64,000 nucleotides of DNA from Termitomyces sp. T153 (taxonomy: Eukaryota; Basidiomycota; Agaricomycetes; Agaricales; Lyophyllaceae): positions 1-64,000 of the forward strand of contig JACKQL020000086.1 of NCBI GenBank assembly GCA_018296165.2. Direction: 5' to 3'. Numbering within the stretch: the stretch's first letter is position 1; every line of letters starts with the position of its first letter. The position numbers were made by a program, and so were the translations under genes. Below the pieces are notes generated by a model that saw only the letters and a list, made by a program, of their open reading frames with translations, was not told the DNA's origin and did not search any database. Below are positions 43,821-55,017 of this stretch, piece after piece.

Positions 43821-45659
43821 ATGAAGGTTTCTTCCTTCAGTAGCGCTTCGGAGAAAGCAGTTGTCTACTCACATATTGAGAAGGATATTGCTGCTTTGAA
43901 GGAATCCATTCGGGTACTCAGAGTTCAACATAATCTTCTGAACATCACTGCACGGCTACCCGACGAACTCATGGAGCGAATTTTTTTCTGGAACTTTTTA
44001 ATGCAGCGCAAGTCTGAAAAGGACTGTTGGATTCGAGTTGCAGGTGTCTGCACCGAGTGGCGCCGTGTTGCCCTGTGTTGCCCCCAACTATGGACCGTCG
44101 TCCGTAGCTGCAGGCGCAAAAGATGGGTTACTGAGGTAATCATTCCTCGATCGACAGGATTTCCACTGCACATCAGTGTATCAGTCAATCAGCAGTCACG
44201 CAAAGTATTTCCACAAGTGCTGCATCAGATGCATCGAATTTACAAATTAAAGGTCAAATCTACAGACTCGCGAGCCAGGGCGCAAAATCTCTTGGATACT
44301 TTAACAAAGGCAGCTCCGATTCTGGAATATCTCAAAGCAGATATGAACACCGACTTCGAGAATATTCACCATCTTCCTGAAGGTCTTTTTGATCATACGG
44401 CACCCAAACTCCGAAAACTCGTACTCAGGAATTGTTCGATAACGAGCAGTTCTCCTATTCTGCCGGGAATAACAACTCTCACTTTAAAATGTCTCTTTGG
44501 TGGGCTGACTCTATCGCAACTCATAGATCTTCTACAGGCAGCAAGGAATATCAAGAAACTGGAGCTCTGTCGACCTTGCTCTTTCAACGAAGATGATCGT
44601 CAGCTGCGTAGAAGCTCATCGTCTTCAAAACGTCATGTTGTTCTCCACCATTTGAACCATTTAACTATAATTGAAGAAGGTGTAGAATGTGCTATCCTTC
44701 TTTCTTCCATATCCTGTCCCTCAGCCACCCATATCCAAGTTCAACCTCGTTTACCCCACGGACGGGGCTTCGATGCGGTGCCTGAGCTTCAAGAGGAACT
44801 GGCAACATGTATCAGCCCGGTAAACCGCCTTACTATCATGAACATTACTGGTATGGAGCGTAGCATCCTCTTGCTCCATAGCAAACGAGGGAAAAGGAAT
44901 GATAATCAGGTACCCAGCGACCTGACACTGGAAATAGAAATGCATGATAATACTCTCTGGATGCTCAAATCACTGGTTCACACCTTTGCCTTGATTGACC
45001 TCCAATGCCTGGAGATGAAGTCTTGGGTTCCACCTGATTTCTTACTCGGAGAATTTGGTGATCTACCCTCATTACACACTGTCGATGTCAAGCTCCGCCC
45101 GTCTGCCATGATCCGAGCTCTCATGAGAGATGTTTCTCAGCAAGAAGCGCAAGATTGGTTCGACAACATCCCAATCAAATCCGCCAAGGTTTCTGCGTCG
45201 ACACAGCGAATTGATGAGCACCAAGCACAAAGTTCAGAACGGAGTGAAGCACTAGAGCAAAGCGGTGCATCGGACGGGGATGCAGAGGACGGGAGTGACA
45301 CTTCACAAAGCGAGAGTTCTTGGCATAGAAAGTCTAGAATGACGCCTCCACGACGTTTTTCTCACTTTAAGGACGAGACAAAGCTCTCAGCAGTGCCCAC
45401 GACGCCTGGTGCCCGGTCTTTTAAGGCCCTGAAAATCCTGAAATTTGATGATGACTGTTATTTCGACGACATAGACACGACTTTCCTTGCCATTGTCCTT
45501 CATGTGCGTCATACTCGGCATTCACCTCTTCACGAGCTGTCTGTGAAACAATCCACACACTCTTCGCTCACGGCCGATCGAGACGTTGACAGCATGCGCA
45601 GGTCTGTGTCATTACTACAATGGGACGTGGAACATCTTGAGGATGACGTTGAAGGCTGA
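43821..45659 (+). CDS. F-box protein with acidic insertion
   Basis: Single exon, 612 residues, ATG in frame with the family start (MKVSSFSSASEKAVVYSHIE, like MNITCFSSEANRN of the 58711 gene). A coiled helical lead (DIAALKESIRVLRVQHNLL) precedes the F-box at about residues 42-90 (ITARLPDELMERIFFW ... VCTEWRRVALCCPQLW). Leucine-rich segments follow. Residues about 450-535 are a low-complexity, Ser/Glu/Asp-rich insertion absent from the other two family members here. The last part (KALKILKFDDDCYFDDIDT) returns to the family pattern. Predicted SCF ubiquitin-ligase adaptor, with substrate unknown. Confidence 0.87.
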   Translation: MKVSSFSSASEKAVVYSHIEKDIAALKESIRVLRVQHNLLNITARLPDELMERIFFWNFLMQRKSEKDCWIRVAGVCTEWRRVALCCPQLWTVVRSCRRKRWVTEVIIPRSTGFPLHISVSVNQQSRKVFPQVLHQMHRIYKLKVKSTDSRARAQNLLDTLTKAAPILEYLKADMNTDFENIHHLPEGLFDHTAPKLRKLVLRNCSITSSSPILPGITTLTLKCLFGGLTLSQLIDLLQAARNIKKLELCRPCSFNEDDRQLRRSSSSSKRHVVLHHLNHLTIIEEGVECAILLSSISCPSATHIQVQPRLPHGRGFDAVPELQEELATCISPVNRLTIMNITGMERSILLLHSKRGKRNDNQVPSDLTLEIEMHDNTLWMLKSLVHTFALIDLQCLEMKSWVPPDFLLGEFGDLPSLHTVDVKLRPSAMIRALMRDVSQQEAQDWFDNIPIKSAKVSASTQRIDEHQAQSSERSEALEQSGASDGDAEDGSDTSQSESSWHRKSRMTPPRRFSHFKDETKLSAVPTTPGARSFKALKILKFDDDCYFDDIDTTFLAIVLHVRHTRHSPLHELSVKQSTHSSLTADRDVDSMRRSVSLLQWDVEHLEDDVEG

Positions 45660-46355
45660 CACGGATGGGATATACCAGTGCGTCTCGCTGCTAACTCCAA
45701 GTATAACAGAATTAACATAGATGATGTATTAGTAGTACACACTGAGCAAGAAATATGCAAATGGTGTAGTTGACTGTCATGATATCACGTCATCGAACAT
45801 AGAGGTTAAAGCATTGCGTGATGTATCGTTGTCATCCTTTCAATACGTAGTTGCCTGACCTAGCACTCTGTAAACCGTGATTCGAGGCCACCTGCCCTTC
45901 TTGACAGCAGGAATCCTCAAATCTACTACATAGTATATCTGTAGTCCTATTTTTGTTCGCTCCACGTGGAATTATTTGCCTCGATCAACCGGATTCTGCC
46001 GTAATAAGCATTGTCGACTGGTATGTGACCAAATACCATTTTGTGTAGCCCCTGTTATGAAAGGCGGACGTTAAATGTCGAACGTTAGCCGGTGAATCCT
46101 TTAAACCCAGTGGGAAAGTGAGAAAGACAAGACATCCTTTGGCAACAAAGACACCGAGTGCAGCCATCTTGGCGATAAGATCTGAATATGATCTACAATC
46201 AATCTAATCTCTTTCCACGTGGATGCGACCTTACAAAGTTACATCAACGCGCCTGCCTCATGTCGATGGACCTGATTCTCTATTATCTGCAGTGAGTATT
46301 GATTCATGACTGATTTTCAGGCTGTGCTAACTGAGCACAGCTGGAAATAGAGAAA
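45660..46355. other. Intergenic; likely promoter of the TLD gene
   Basis: No coding signal. The sequence just before 46356 (tgctaactgagcacag followed by ctggaaatagagaaaATG) looks like a branch point plus acceptor, so a leader intron may end at about 46339. Confidence 0.35.
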
Positions 46356-48377
46356 ATGCCGTTAACAAGAACAAGCGTTCCTGCATCATCGGCCTCAAAA
46401 CGAGCACTGAATGGGAATGAATCTGTCAACAAAGACCTATTCTCGACATTATTCTCTTCAGACATAGCTTCGTTGGAGCTCCGGCCTAACAAGCTTAAGT
46501 CTAGTATGGTTCAGGATACATCCGAGTCGGACTCAGAATTCGGTGCTTTTGTATCCGTACCCGTCGCCGAGGACCCACTGGCTCTAGATTTCACTCTATC
46601 AGGACAAGGAAGTCCAATGTCTACCGACAGGAGCTCGGCCGCCAACAATCTCAGCCTTACGTTCTTTGATAAGTTTGCTCAGGATGCGAAGGTCGCGTCA
46701 GATCGCAACAAGCATGGAGTGCTGGATGAGCTCTTGAACCACGAGGACGACCCGCTTTATTGGTTGAACAACGACCCCAAAACTCATACGGTCTCGCAGC
46801 GTACCACTCATACGCCCCACCTTCTCGACTTCCATCACGATAATGGCGACGATGTGCACTTTTTGTCGAAGAATGGTGAAACTGTCATCAGACCGCAACC
46901 TGATATTGTAGCGGATCATGCGAATACAATACGCCCTGTAGACGACCTCCTCGATCTAGATCACGATTTCTTCACTTCCAAGGCTCAACTCCATCAGCCC
47001 CGACCTCATATGCCGACTCGACCTGATTATTCACCTTCGAGATCATCTACTCTTTCCCTTCCAATCGTCCCAGCACCTCCTGTAGCAGACACACACAACT
47101 GTGAACTATTCACCGCGTCCCCTGCCAATGATTCCTCCGATCCTCTCTCTCATTTGACGTCCCCTACAGCTCGGCACCACTCGACCTTCTCCAATCTTTC
47201 CTCGAGATTTATGTCTTCCTTCCTCAACTCGTCAAGACCACATTCACATCACTCCCATCCATCCCTCGAATCCATCTTCGCTGAGGACAGGTCCCGACAT
47301 CGACGGTCGCAGAGTTCCGAAAGGTCTCCGCCGTCGGCAACGAAGTTGTATCGCACAGCCTCTCATCCTATATCAGACGTTCAGATCTCCCACGGAACAC
47401 CGTTCGGACGCTCAGTCAATAACAATGTCTCGCCCTTTGCATTGCATGCCTATATTCCGCCGTCCGGAGCACCGGGATACTGCGGCGAACAGTACGACTG
47501 GGACAAAGGATTCTCAGATGACCTGGACCGTGAGCTTATTCGGGAAGAGGCGAAGGAGCGGGAGCTTGTTGGTTTGAAGAGCAGTGCATCTGCACCGGAC
47601 GTTGCACATCTTATCGAGAAGAAGACAGGGAATGTCGATTTGAATGGACGCAAGGCATCGACAGCGTCTGTCTTGGATATGCATTTGGCTGATTTGGTAT
47701 GTTCTTATTCCTCCCGTGTCTCAACTTTATCTGACGTCATCGTACGTAAGATTCGCTCGCATCTTCCGGCACTGGCTCGATTGCCAAGGAAATGGACACT
47801 CGTCTATTCATTGGATCAACATGGGATATCGTTGAATACTCTGTATGACAGATGCGAGGCCCATATGCAAGTTAAGCCTGGTACGTCAGCCCCAGCTGGC
47901 GCACTCCTCGTCATCAAAGACTCCGGAGATGCACTGTTCGGGGTGTGGATCGGCAAGGAGGGTGTGCATCCTAGTCGGGGAAAAGGATACTATGGGAGTG
48001 GAGAAAGGTTTGTCTGTATGTCTCAGTACAACAGTACTTATCATGATTTGCATAGTTTTCTATGGAAGTACATTGGTCATAAGTTGCAAATATTCAAGTG
48101 GACCGGGAAGAACGACTACGTCGCCCTTTGCGAGCCCGAATACATCTCCTTTGGTGGGGGGTATGTCTACATTATTCCGTATCTATAATCGGCACTGACA
48201 TGTTTGATGAGTAGCGATGGAAACTACGGGCTTTATCTTGATGAGTCACTGTTTGAAGGCTCGAGTGCTGCATGTCCAACTTTCGCGAACGAGCCACTGT
48301 GCTCTACAGGTACAAAGAATGCTAATGTCGCAGCGTTCGAATGCGTGGGGTTGGAAGTATGGGCCGTCGGGCCTTGA
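46356..48377 (+). CDS. OXR1: OXR1-like TLD-domain protein
   Basis: Model: exons 46356-47696, 47751-48160 and 48215-48377; the two 54-bp introns have consensus ends and the phases fit, giving 637 residues. The first intron is a multiple of three without a stop, so the genomic frame reads through it. Residues 1-430 are Ser/Pro/His-rich and probably disordered. The TLD domain spans about 440-637: LPALARLPRKWTLVYSLDQH, GISLNTLYDRC, GALLVIKDSGDALFGVWIG, FLWKYIG, then across the last intron GGGDGNYGLYLDESLFEGSS, AAFECVGLEVWAVGP. The terminal WAVG and GDGNYGL motifs are hallmarks of TLD proteins. Family members act in oxidative-stress protection and interact with V-ATPase. Confidence 0.9.
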
Positions 48378-48419
48378 TGTGGTGGCATGTGGTGAAGGGA
48401 GTCTCCCATGAATGTATAA

Positions 48420-48995
48420 TCATTTATCGTGCGTCTCTAGAGACGATCGGATTACAAATTCGTGACAACGACTATGACTAGGACAGGGTTCAACTGTGAC
48501 ATATATCTGTGGTGTGGGAGATGAGGGTTTTTCTAGTGATCGCTGGGAGTAGCGAGAGATCATGATATTAGAACTTGCGGTCGCACGAACATGTAGGAAA
48601 ATGCGGGTGGAGAGAATACTGTGCATCGCCCTCTGAAAGCTAAGGGATACCTACGACACGGTTAGATGTGGTGGGGGGGCGACAGCGAGACGGGATTACG
48701 CGGTGATGGAATCGTTATTGCATAGCTGATAACGCTTACTGGACCAGCGATGAGGACGATGATGTTCCCAAGGTATATAATTGATGACATTTCCCACCAG
48801 CGCTTCAGCATTGTATTCGAGTGGTTAGGACTTACGAAATAGCCAAGTGAAATACAAAATACCGTCGTGGTACATAGTGATGACAAGGGGGTTTCTGGAG
48901 TCGCGAAAGCGAGCTAAACAAATCCAGATCGTGAGAATCACTGTCTCCGTGTCAGGTTATCAACAATGAGCTAAATTTGACAACACACATACTTA
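48420..48995 (-). CDS. DUF6533-like seven-helix membrane protein, C-terminal part
   Basis: On the - strand three exons can be joined: ARFRDSRNPLVITMYHDGIL plus YFTWLF (about 48925-48840), MSSIIYLGNIIVLIAGP (about 48806-48749) and VSLSFQRAMHSILSTRIFLH (48650-48420, stop at 48420-48422). Consensus donors (gtaagtcc, gtaagcg) and acceptors (gaag, cgtag) separate them. The order of a hydrophobic span, GNIIVLIAGP and an RAMHSILSTRIFLHxR block is characteristic of the C-terminal half of the large Agaricomycete DUF6533 membrane-protein family. The N-terminal helices and the DUF6533 box were not found upstream, so the gene may be truncated, or its small exons at about 49000-49300 were missed. Confidence 0.55.
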
Positions 48996-49379
48996 TTTCC
49001 AAAACGCTGAGTAACAGATAGTCGGTAGATATAATGTCGGTTCCCTCAATAGGATTCAAGCTCAAGCGCTCGCCATTCACATACTAGTAACTTGTAACCA
49101 GTACTTGAACTACTCGGACGAACGTAAGTTTGCACTGACTTTGACGACTTGGAGGAGCGCAGCAGCTTCACTGGGGTCTCCATGAAAGCGTGCGAGATCC
49201 GTGAAAAATGAGTGTTAGCTCTGGAGATAAGCTCGCTCTTTAACCTTGTGGAAGACTGGGTTTGATGAGGGATGTAAGGGTCATGACAAAGCATGCATCG
49301 AATTTGCGACCGCAAGATGCTGACATTCCAGAAGAGGGTTGTATTAGGTGACTTTCCGTAAAGTTCTTACACAGCAAAA

Positions 49380-49860
49380 CAGCTCTATATTGTATTTAGA
49401 ACGTCAGTTCGATGTAATTTGAATTTGATGGACAGGCTGACTGGCCAATTGACCGACGCATTTGATCTCTTCGAAGCTGTGGCAAGGTTGTGGTACAAGA
49501 AGATGAGGAGGAAAGTTAAACATGAAAGAGGGATACTCACGGTGACTGAGCTATCACGCGACATTGCTATACGTAGATCGAAGTTGTCGTTTGGAACGAT
49601 ACATTTCTGGGCGCGCTCACCTCCACTTAATACCATGACATCACCGCCACGATAATCGGTTAGTCGACTGGACTAGAAGTAATGCTGACGATCAAAGATT
49701 TTCATGTTGAAGCTGCCCCAGTCCGGTGTGTAAAGAAAGGTACCGTTAAAATCCTTCTTCGATGTCTCAACTAATCCTATTGGGGAAGGGCAGGTCCAGT
49801 AAGGCTCACATAAGCACTTAAAATATCTTTGTGGACGTCTTGCATGAAACTAGCTGGATA
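49380..49860 (-). pseudogene. Unrecognised minus-strand gene fragment
   Basis: Readable blocks on - are CLCEPYWTCPSPIGLVETS, FNGTFLYTPDWGSFNMKIF (about 49840-49700) and YRGGDVMVLSGGERAQKC, IVPNDNFDLRIAMSRDSSVT (about 49660-49545). After a consensus intron (gtgagtatccc...gccacag) comes FEEIKCVGQLASQPVH. The blocks read like real protein, but the first junction lacks a usable acceptor. Family not recognised. Confidence 0.35.
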
Positions 49861-50362
49861 AGGAGAGGCGACTCATTTACGATGTGTTTTATTCCTCCAT
49901 GATTGAGCAAACATGTATTCAACCCGCAGGCTGTCCATGATCAGATGACATCAATAAAAGCTCGAAGATCCCCGCCAAATCCCCGCGTCAAATCAGCAAG
50001 AACTATGCCACCAACACGGAAAACTCACCATTAGACAATGAGATTCGAAATGTAAGTCAGTCGTCATAAATCAAAGAAATCGTAATCGTTAGTAGAGGTC
50101 CATCGATGCACCGTTTGCATATTATTGGCAATGACTAATGATCAAGACAACGCGCCTAAAATCACAACGCACTAAACCGTCAGCTTAAAAGGTTTATGAC
50201 TCAAGAGGTAGGTAGTAGTTTTGACCAGGATCGCCGTTCGGTGAAAGGGCGAAGAGGATATCTATCGTGGGAAGTTGACAAATTCATGCTCAGCCTCTTC
50301 TCATCAACCATCCAATCAATGACTTATGAGAAGTCGGTTCATCCCTTTTTTTCTTAAATAGC
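49861..50362. promoter_or_regulatory. Region upstream of TSC10
   Basis: No gene recognised. It should contain the TSC10 promoter; no specific element is claimed. Confidence 0.3.
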
Positions 50363-51620
50363 ATGTTCTTTACGCGGAAGTGGAACCCAGAGGGCCTGGT
50401 AGACGAAATATTACCTGTCTTTTTCATATTACTGAACTGAGCTGTTCACCTTACAGCATGTCTATGTGACAGGTGGAAGCACAGGGCTCGGTTTTTCTCT
50501 AGCTGTCATTCTGGCCAAACGAGGTGCGAACGTCTCGATCGTGGCAAGAAACCAGAAAAGGTTGGATGACGCACTTGCTGAACTTGAGGTGAGAATACTC
50601 TTTCACGCTATTGAAGCTGACAGCAGGAACCTTACCATAGAAAGTTCGAAAATCGCCCGAACAGAAACTCAGGGCGTATTCTTTCTCACTCGATAGAGCG
50701 CAGGAATCTGCTGATGCGCTCTGCGCAGTATGCGAACCGTATAATGGACAAGCTCCGGATGCCATCTTTGCCTGTGCAGGGGCTTCAAAACCAATGTTCT
50801 TTGTGGAAATGGAAGAGGCAGATTTAATAGATGGAATGACCATGGGCTACTGGGTGCAGGCATGGACAGCATTCGTAGGTTTTAGATGTCGCCTTGAGGT
50901 ACTCTTACCAGAATACATGCTCTTATAGGCCGCTGCGAAATTAATGGCTCGTCAAGAACGCAAGGGGAAGATCGTGTTTGTGTCTTCTACGCTAGGCTAC
51001 ATGTCTTTCCTCGGCTGGTCCTCTTATTCACCTGCAAAGCATGCACTACGCGGTACGGGAACTCCGTCATGATTTGGGATGTTGCTCACGTTTGATCTTT
51101 CACAGGACTCGCGGACACCCTACATTCTGAGCTGATGCTCTACGGAATTGACGTCCATATATTCTTCCCTCCAACAATGTTCACACCCGGGTTCAACCAT
51201 GAAAACGAAACAAAACCCAAAATTGTCCGCGAAATTGAAAGTACAGACGATGGAATGACCGCAGACCAGGCTGCCTTCGCTCTTTTCAAAGGTCTGTCCT
51301 CTTGTTTCTCATGGGATAGTGTTGTTGACGCATCTTCCCAGGTGTCGAATCTGGTCGTGTCCACATCACAGGGGATCTAATTACTAGCCTGTTTCGTTCT
51401 TCCACTCGAGGTGCAACCCCACATAATAATTGGATCCTCGATGGGATATATGACTTTGTTGCATTTGTAAGTCGGAGGCTTTCTTTACGTTTTGGTTTCA
51501 TGCATATATTTTTTTTCCCAGATAGTTGCACCTATTTGGCGATCCTCTGTAGATAAAAAGGTTATCTCCCATCAACGGGAGCACAAAGAATACCTTGATG
51601 GAAAGGGCTTCTTCTCGTGA
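50363..51620 (+). CDS. TSC10: 3-ketodihydrosphingosine reductase
   Basis: Seven exons: 50363-50398, 50457-50588, 50641-50874, 50929-51052, 51106-51291, 51342-51466 and 51522-51620. Introns are 50-58 bp, phases all agree, 311 residues. The enzyme reduces 3-ketodihydrosphingosine to dihydrosphingosine with NADPH in the endoplasmic reticulum, the second step of sphingolipid synthesis. N terminus MFFTRKWNPEGLHVYVTGGS has the dinucleotide motif TGGSTGLG (17-24). The catalytic Ser is near 153-154, with Tyr167 and Lys171 in SSYSPAKHALRG. ADTLHSELMLYGIDVHIFFP and PGFNHENETKP are TSC10/KDSR signatures, and the hydrophobic C-terminal segment (YDFVAFIVAPIW) is a membrane anchor candidate. The start was chosen because the first 12 codons match the family N terminus. 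A broken copy of exons 1-2 lies at 56060-56220. Confidence 0.95.
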
Positions 51621-52004
51621 AGGATGATAAGGTGTTCCTTATCAGTTTCGTACGACTTATCTTTTCGATTCCGTGCATGGATACCCTTTTCTGACTATAT
51701 CACATCGGTTAATATATTTCATGGTCACTGGCCCGCAGCTTGGCAGTCGGGTATATATATGTATCATGCCTTGACTCAAAACGCTACTGAACTTATGTCT
51801 GGGTTCAGGTTTACATACAAATCTTTTACATGCTTTTGAACCACCGACGCCGTTGGTGTCAGCGCTGGTCCTGTAGACGTCTCAAATATGATCAATTGGG
51901 GCTTCGTCCATGATGTCGGCTCAAGAGCGAAGCCTGAAGATACATATATGTACGTAAGCGAGCCGTTCGTATTCCAGACATAATTGGAGCTGCTGGATCC
52001 GATG
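51621..52004. repeat. Segment duplicated at 56225-56500
   Basis: 51715-51985 (catggtcactggcccgcagct, tatgtatcatgccttgact, actgaacttatgtctg, tgatcaattggggcttcgtcc) corresponds to 56225-56500. It contains no recognised gene. Confidence 0.75.
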
Positions 52005-52225
52005 GACCTACCCGGTTGATATTACCGGAATCGCACGCAATTCCATAAGTAGGGACAATCAATTATCAAGCGCAACACGATGCCATGCAGTACAAACGTC
52101 CGCCACCTGAATCCTCAAAAAGGTAAAAATTGGAGCTCATCTGGCAGGCCCGCAGTAATATTCAAGGCATCACATATGTCGAGTTTTCATTGCCAAGATC
52201 GCTTTTCTCAAAGTGTAGACAGTCA
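52005..52225 (-). pseudogene. F-box gene N-terminal fragment
   Basis: On the - strand this matches the start of the F-box gene at 57023-58711: attgtccctactt(g/a)tggaa, cgccatgcagtacaaacg on +, and ctcatctggcaggc, gcagtaatattcaaggcat. It covers roughly codons 25-85 with deletions and is not translatable. Confidence 0.75.
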
Positions 52226-52444
52226 AGCTAGAGATCATGGTCGAGATTTCTTTCGGTAAATGAGAATTTCCATCTCAAACGTGAATGAACTGTTGTTCAA
52301 CGAATGGTGGTTTTCTAGGCTTCTATCACGCTTTGAGCCGATGAGGGACCGGTCCGGGTGGGCTCAGGTCCATAGGCGATTATGTACATACCTTCACTAA
52401 GGCAAAGCCCAAGCTCTTTCGCTGAAATCACATACACACATAGA

Positions 52445-55017
52445 TTATGACGATCTCAACACAATCACCACTGACCCCCCGGGCACATCTACCTCCTGTC
52501 CAGACTCCACATCCCCAAAATCTACCCCTCCAACCTCAAGGCTCCCATCGAACCCACTCGGGATCTTAAACACACCTGACGTCTTTTCCGGTGTCGTCAC
52601 CTGCACTTCCAGACTCCCCGTACCATCCCCAACCGACCACTTAACGCCAAACCATCCCAAGCCCGTCTCAAACCCACCCTCCGCACGCTCCAGCCCACTC
52701 AAATGTGGCGCGAGGGCCCACGTCGTCCCTTGTGGCGCGGTGATTTGAAGTCCGAGGACATAGAATGTGAGTGCGGATGTAGGGCCGGAAGACCAGCCGT
52801 GTGAGTGTGAAGTGTAAGCGGGGTCGTGATTGTAGCCGTCGGTGGAGCGGTAGCTGTGGGGAGGGAAGAGTTATCGGTATAGGTGAGGGGTGAAGCGAAG
52901 GAGAGGTAGGCCCATACCTTAATGAACCATTTGCTGTGTAGCCCTCGAGTAGCGTACTTTGTACTGATAGGTTGGTGTACAGCATGTAGCCCCACGTGCG
53001 TCGTAGGAGTTCCAGTGCCCGTGCATCGTTCCCCGACTCGAAATGTGCTTGGAGCTATCCAATCCCATTAATCCCACCATCTCAGTCCAGATTCTACAAC
53101 TACGCACCTCAAACCCACTTATAAACGGACTAACCGTCCCTGGTAACTCCGGCGCGACCGGCCCAACCTCCCCCCAATTCCCCTCAAGGCCCTCGCTAAC
53201 ACGCCCCGCCATGTCCTCACTCGTCGTCAGATTAAACAGCACCGCGAAAGAGTTGGCGTCTTGCGGGCAGAGTGTTGTACTTGTATTGTCTCTGTACATT
53301 CCACGGGATGGGAGGTAGAATTCGGCGTTGAATGCTGTTTTGAGGGTTGACGCGGCAGTGGACCAGTGCGTGGCGAGGGAGAGGTTGGGGTGAGAAAGGG
53401 ACGTGGCGAGGGAGGTGGCGGTTGTTAGAACCTGTTGCAGGTGGCAAGTAAGTGCGGTGAGGTTGGGATCTGGAAAGGAAAGTGGAAGGTGGACAAACCT
53501 TGTAGTATATCGCGTTCCCCTCGGCATTGTAGCCCCCACCTCCAAGCCTCGCCCAGTCCCGGAGTCCGGTGATATCAATAAGACCCGTCGTGGTATTCAC
53601 CTTGTTCTCTAGGAACGTAACAGCTTTCGTGTAATTTGCCCAGACACTTTCGAGCCAAGGTGTATCTCCTGAGAAGAGGAAGTAGTTATCTGTACGCACG
53701 TGCAAGGGCAAGGTGCAGAACAAAAAAACTCAGTACCAAGTCAAGTTGGAATGAAGGTTAGGGAAAACTCACAAGTCCCAATGAGCGTCCACATGTGATA
53801 CGTATCAGACCCCATCTGGTTCAGCGGCGGCCCAGACTCGGGCAACGCACCCGTGATGGGGTTGATAGCCGCGAACATCGTCGAGAGGGCATTGCGTGTC
53901 GGGAGGAGGTCATTGGTCGATACGAATTGGGTCGGGACGGCTATGCCCATGTCACCTGTGGGGTGTCACAGCTCAATGACTGGAGTATAAGAAGGTTGGA
54001 GTGTGTACCTGGCCAAACGGCTCTGTGAGAGGGTTAGAAGCATTAGAGGGGAAAAAGAAGAGCATACCGATCGCGTTTTGCACCATCGACGATGATGGGG
54101 CCCGCAATTCCGAGAGTAGCATTGTTCGCCCAAGCTACGCGAGCCACCATCAACTATCGTGAGTATCCTAAGTAAGCTTGAATCAAGGCTTTTCGAACTT
54201 ACACCCACGAGGAGCAAACGGCACCTCTCGACCCGTATTCAACGCAACCGTGTTCGTTTGAACGGTGTATGCGCCCGCATACCACACTGTGCAGGTTTGG
54301 TGGCATCAGCGACTGTTGGTCGAGAAGTTGAGAAGTCAGTCCACACCTTTAGTCAAAAAGCTGGGATCGCTAAACACTGGATCTGTTGCATCGAAGTATC
54401 CCGAATATGCTCTGAGATCATCCACATGCGGCATGAACGATATCGCACAGGACACGTTCGCAATCGTCACTTCCTCATCCCCATCCGCGTTCAACACAAT
54501 CGTCAAGAAACGAAATCCACCTCTGAGCGCTGAGATGGGCTGTATCCAGAACCCTGGGGCGAGCGGGGCGGGGACGCGAAGAACACCGTCATACGTGGTG
54601 CTTGCGTCAGGGAAGGAGGAGTCATCAGATGCGGTGGGGCGGATGAAGGATGGGGACTCGGTGAATGAAAGAGAGAGGGAGGTGCTGTGGGATGTGTTGA
54701 GGATGTTGAATGATATGAGGCCGCCGACCTATGCTCTGATGTTAATTAAACTCGGAAGTGAGAAGCAAGGAAGTAGACAGTGACACCTCGACACCGTAGT
54801 CCAACGCAACCCAAGCGCCTTTCCCTGATAATGTCGCAGAGCCAGAATTGCTGACGAGCAGCTGGGTGTTGGTCACCATGCCCTGGGAAGAGATTGAATG
54901 AATAGCGGCCGGATAGACCGTTTTGGAAGTGGGAGCAAAATTGAATGAGTCCCATGGTCCAGCCGGGGCGAGTGCGAGCGCAGGTACCGCCAGTGTGAGT
55001 ATACGAAAGGACAACAT
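52445..55017 (-). CDS. Secreted six-hairpin glycosidase, alpha-L-rhamnosidase type (GH78-like)
   Basis: Ten exons on -: 55017-54787, 54728-54347, 54286-54203, 54134-54068, 54022-54009, 53955-53773, 53689-53499, 53431-53108, 53054-52918 and 52853-52445. Introns are 45-83 bp, phases all agree, 673 residues. The N terminus MLSFRILTLAVPALALAPAG is a signal peptide. A beta-rich region (to about 280) is followed by the (alpha/alpha)6 domain: ANNATLGIAGPIIVDGAKRD, AVWPGDMGIAVPTQFVSTND, LPTRNALSTMFAA, TGLRDWARLG, EGNAIYYKVL and HGWSSGPTSALTFYVLG. The acidic residues in VDGAKRDRAVWPGD and TGLRDWA are catalytic or substrate-binding candidates. The C-terminal beta domain ends VDVPGGSVVIVLRSS. It is expected to cleave rhamnosyl or similar residues from plant polysaccharides or glycosides outside the cell. 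Exon 5 is a 14-nt microexon. Confidence 0.9.

Noticed and set aside
47697..47750. Reading straight through this 54-bp segment of the TLD gene
   Set aside because: It has consensus donor (gtatgttct), branch (ctgac) and acceptor ends, and its translation interrupts the conserved start of the TLD domain.
54159..54783. Overlapping plus-strand frames of 124 and 172 codons
   Set aside because: Antisense of glycosidase exons 2-3, whose splice sites and family motifs are clear on -.
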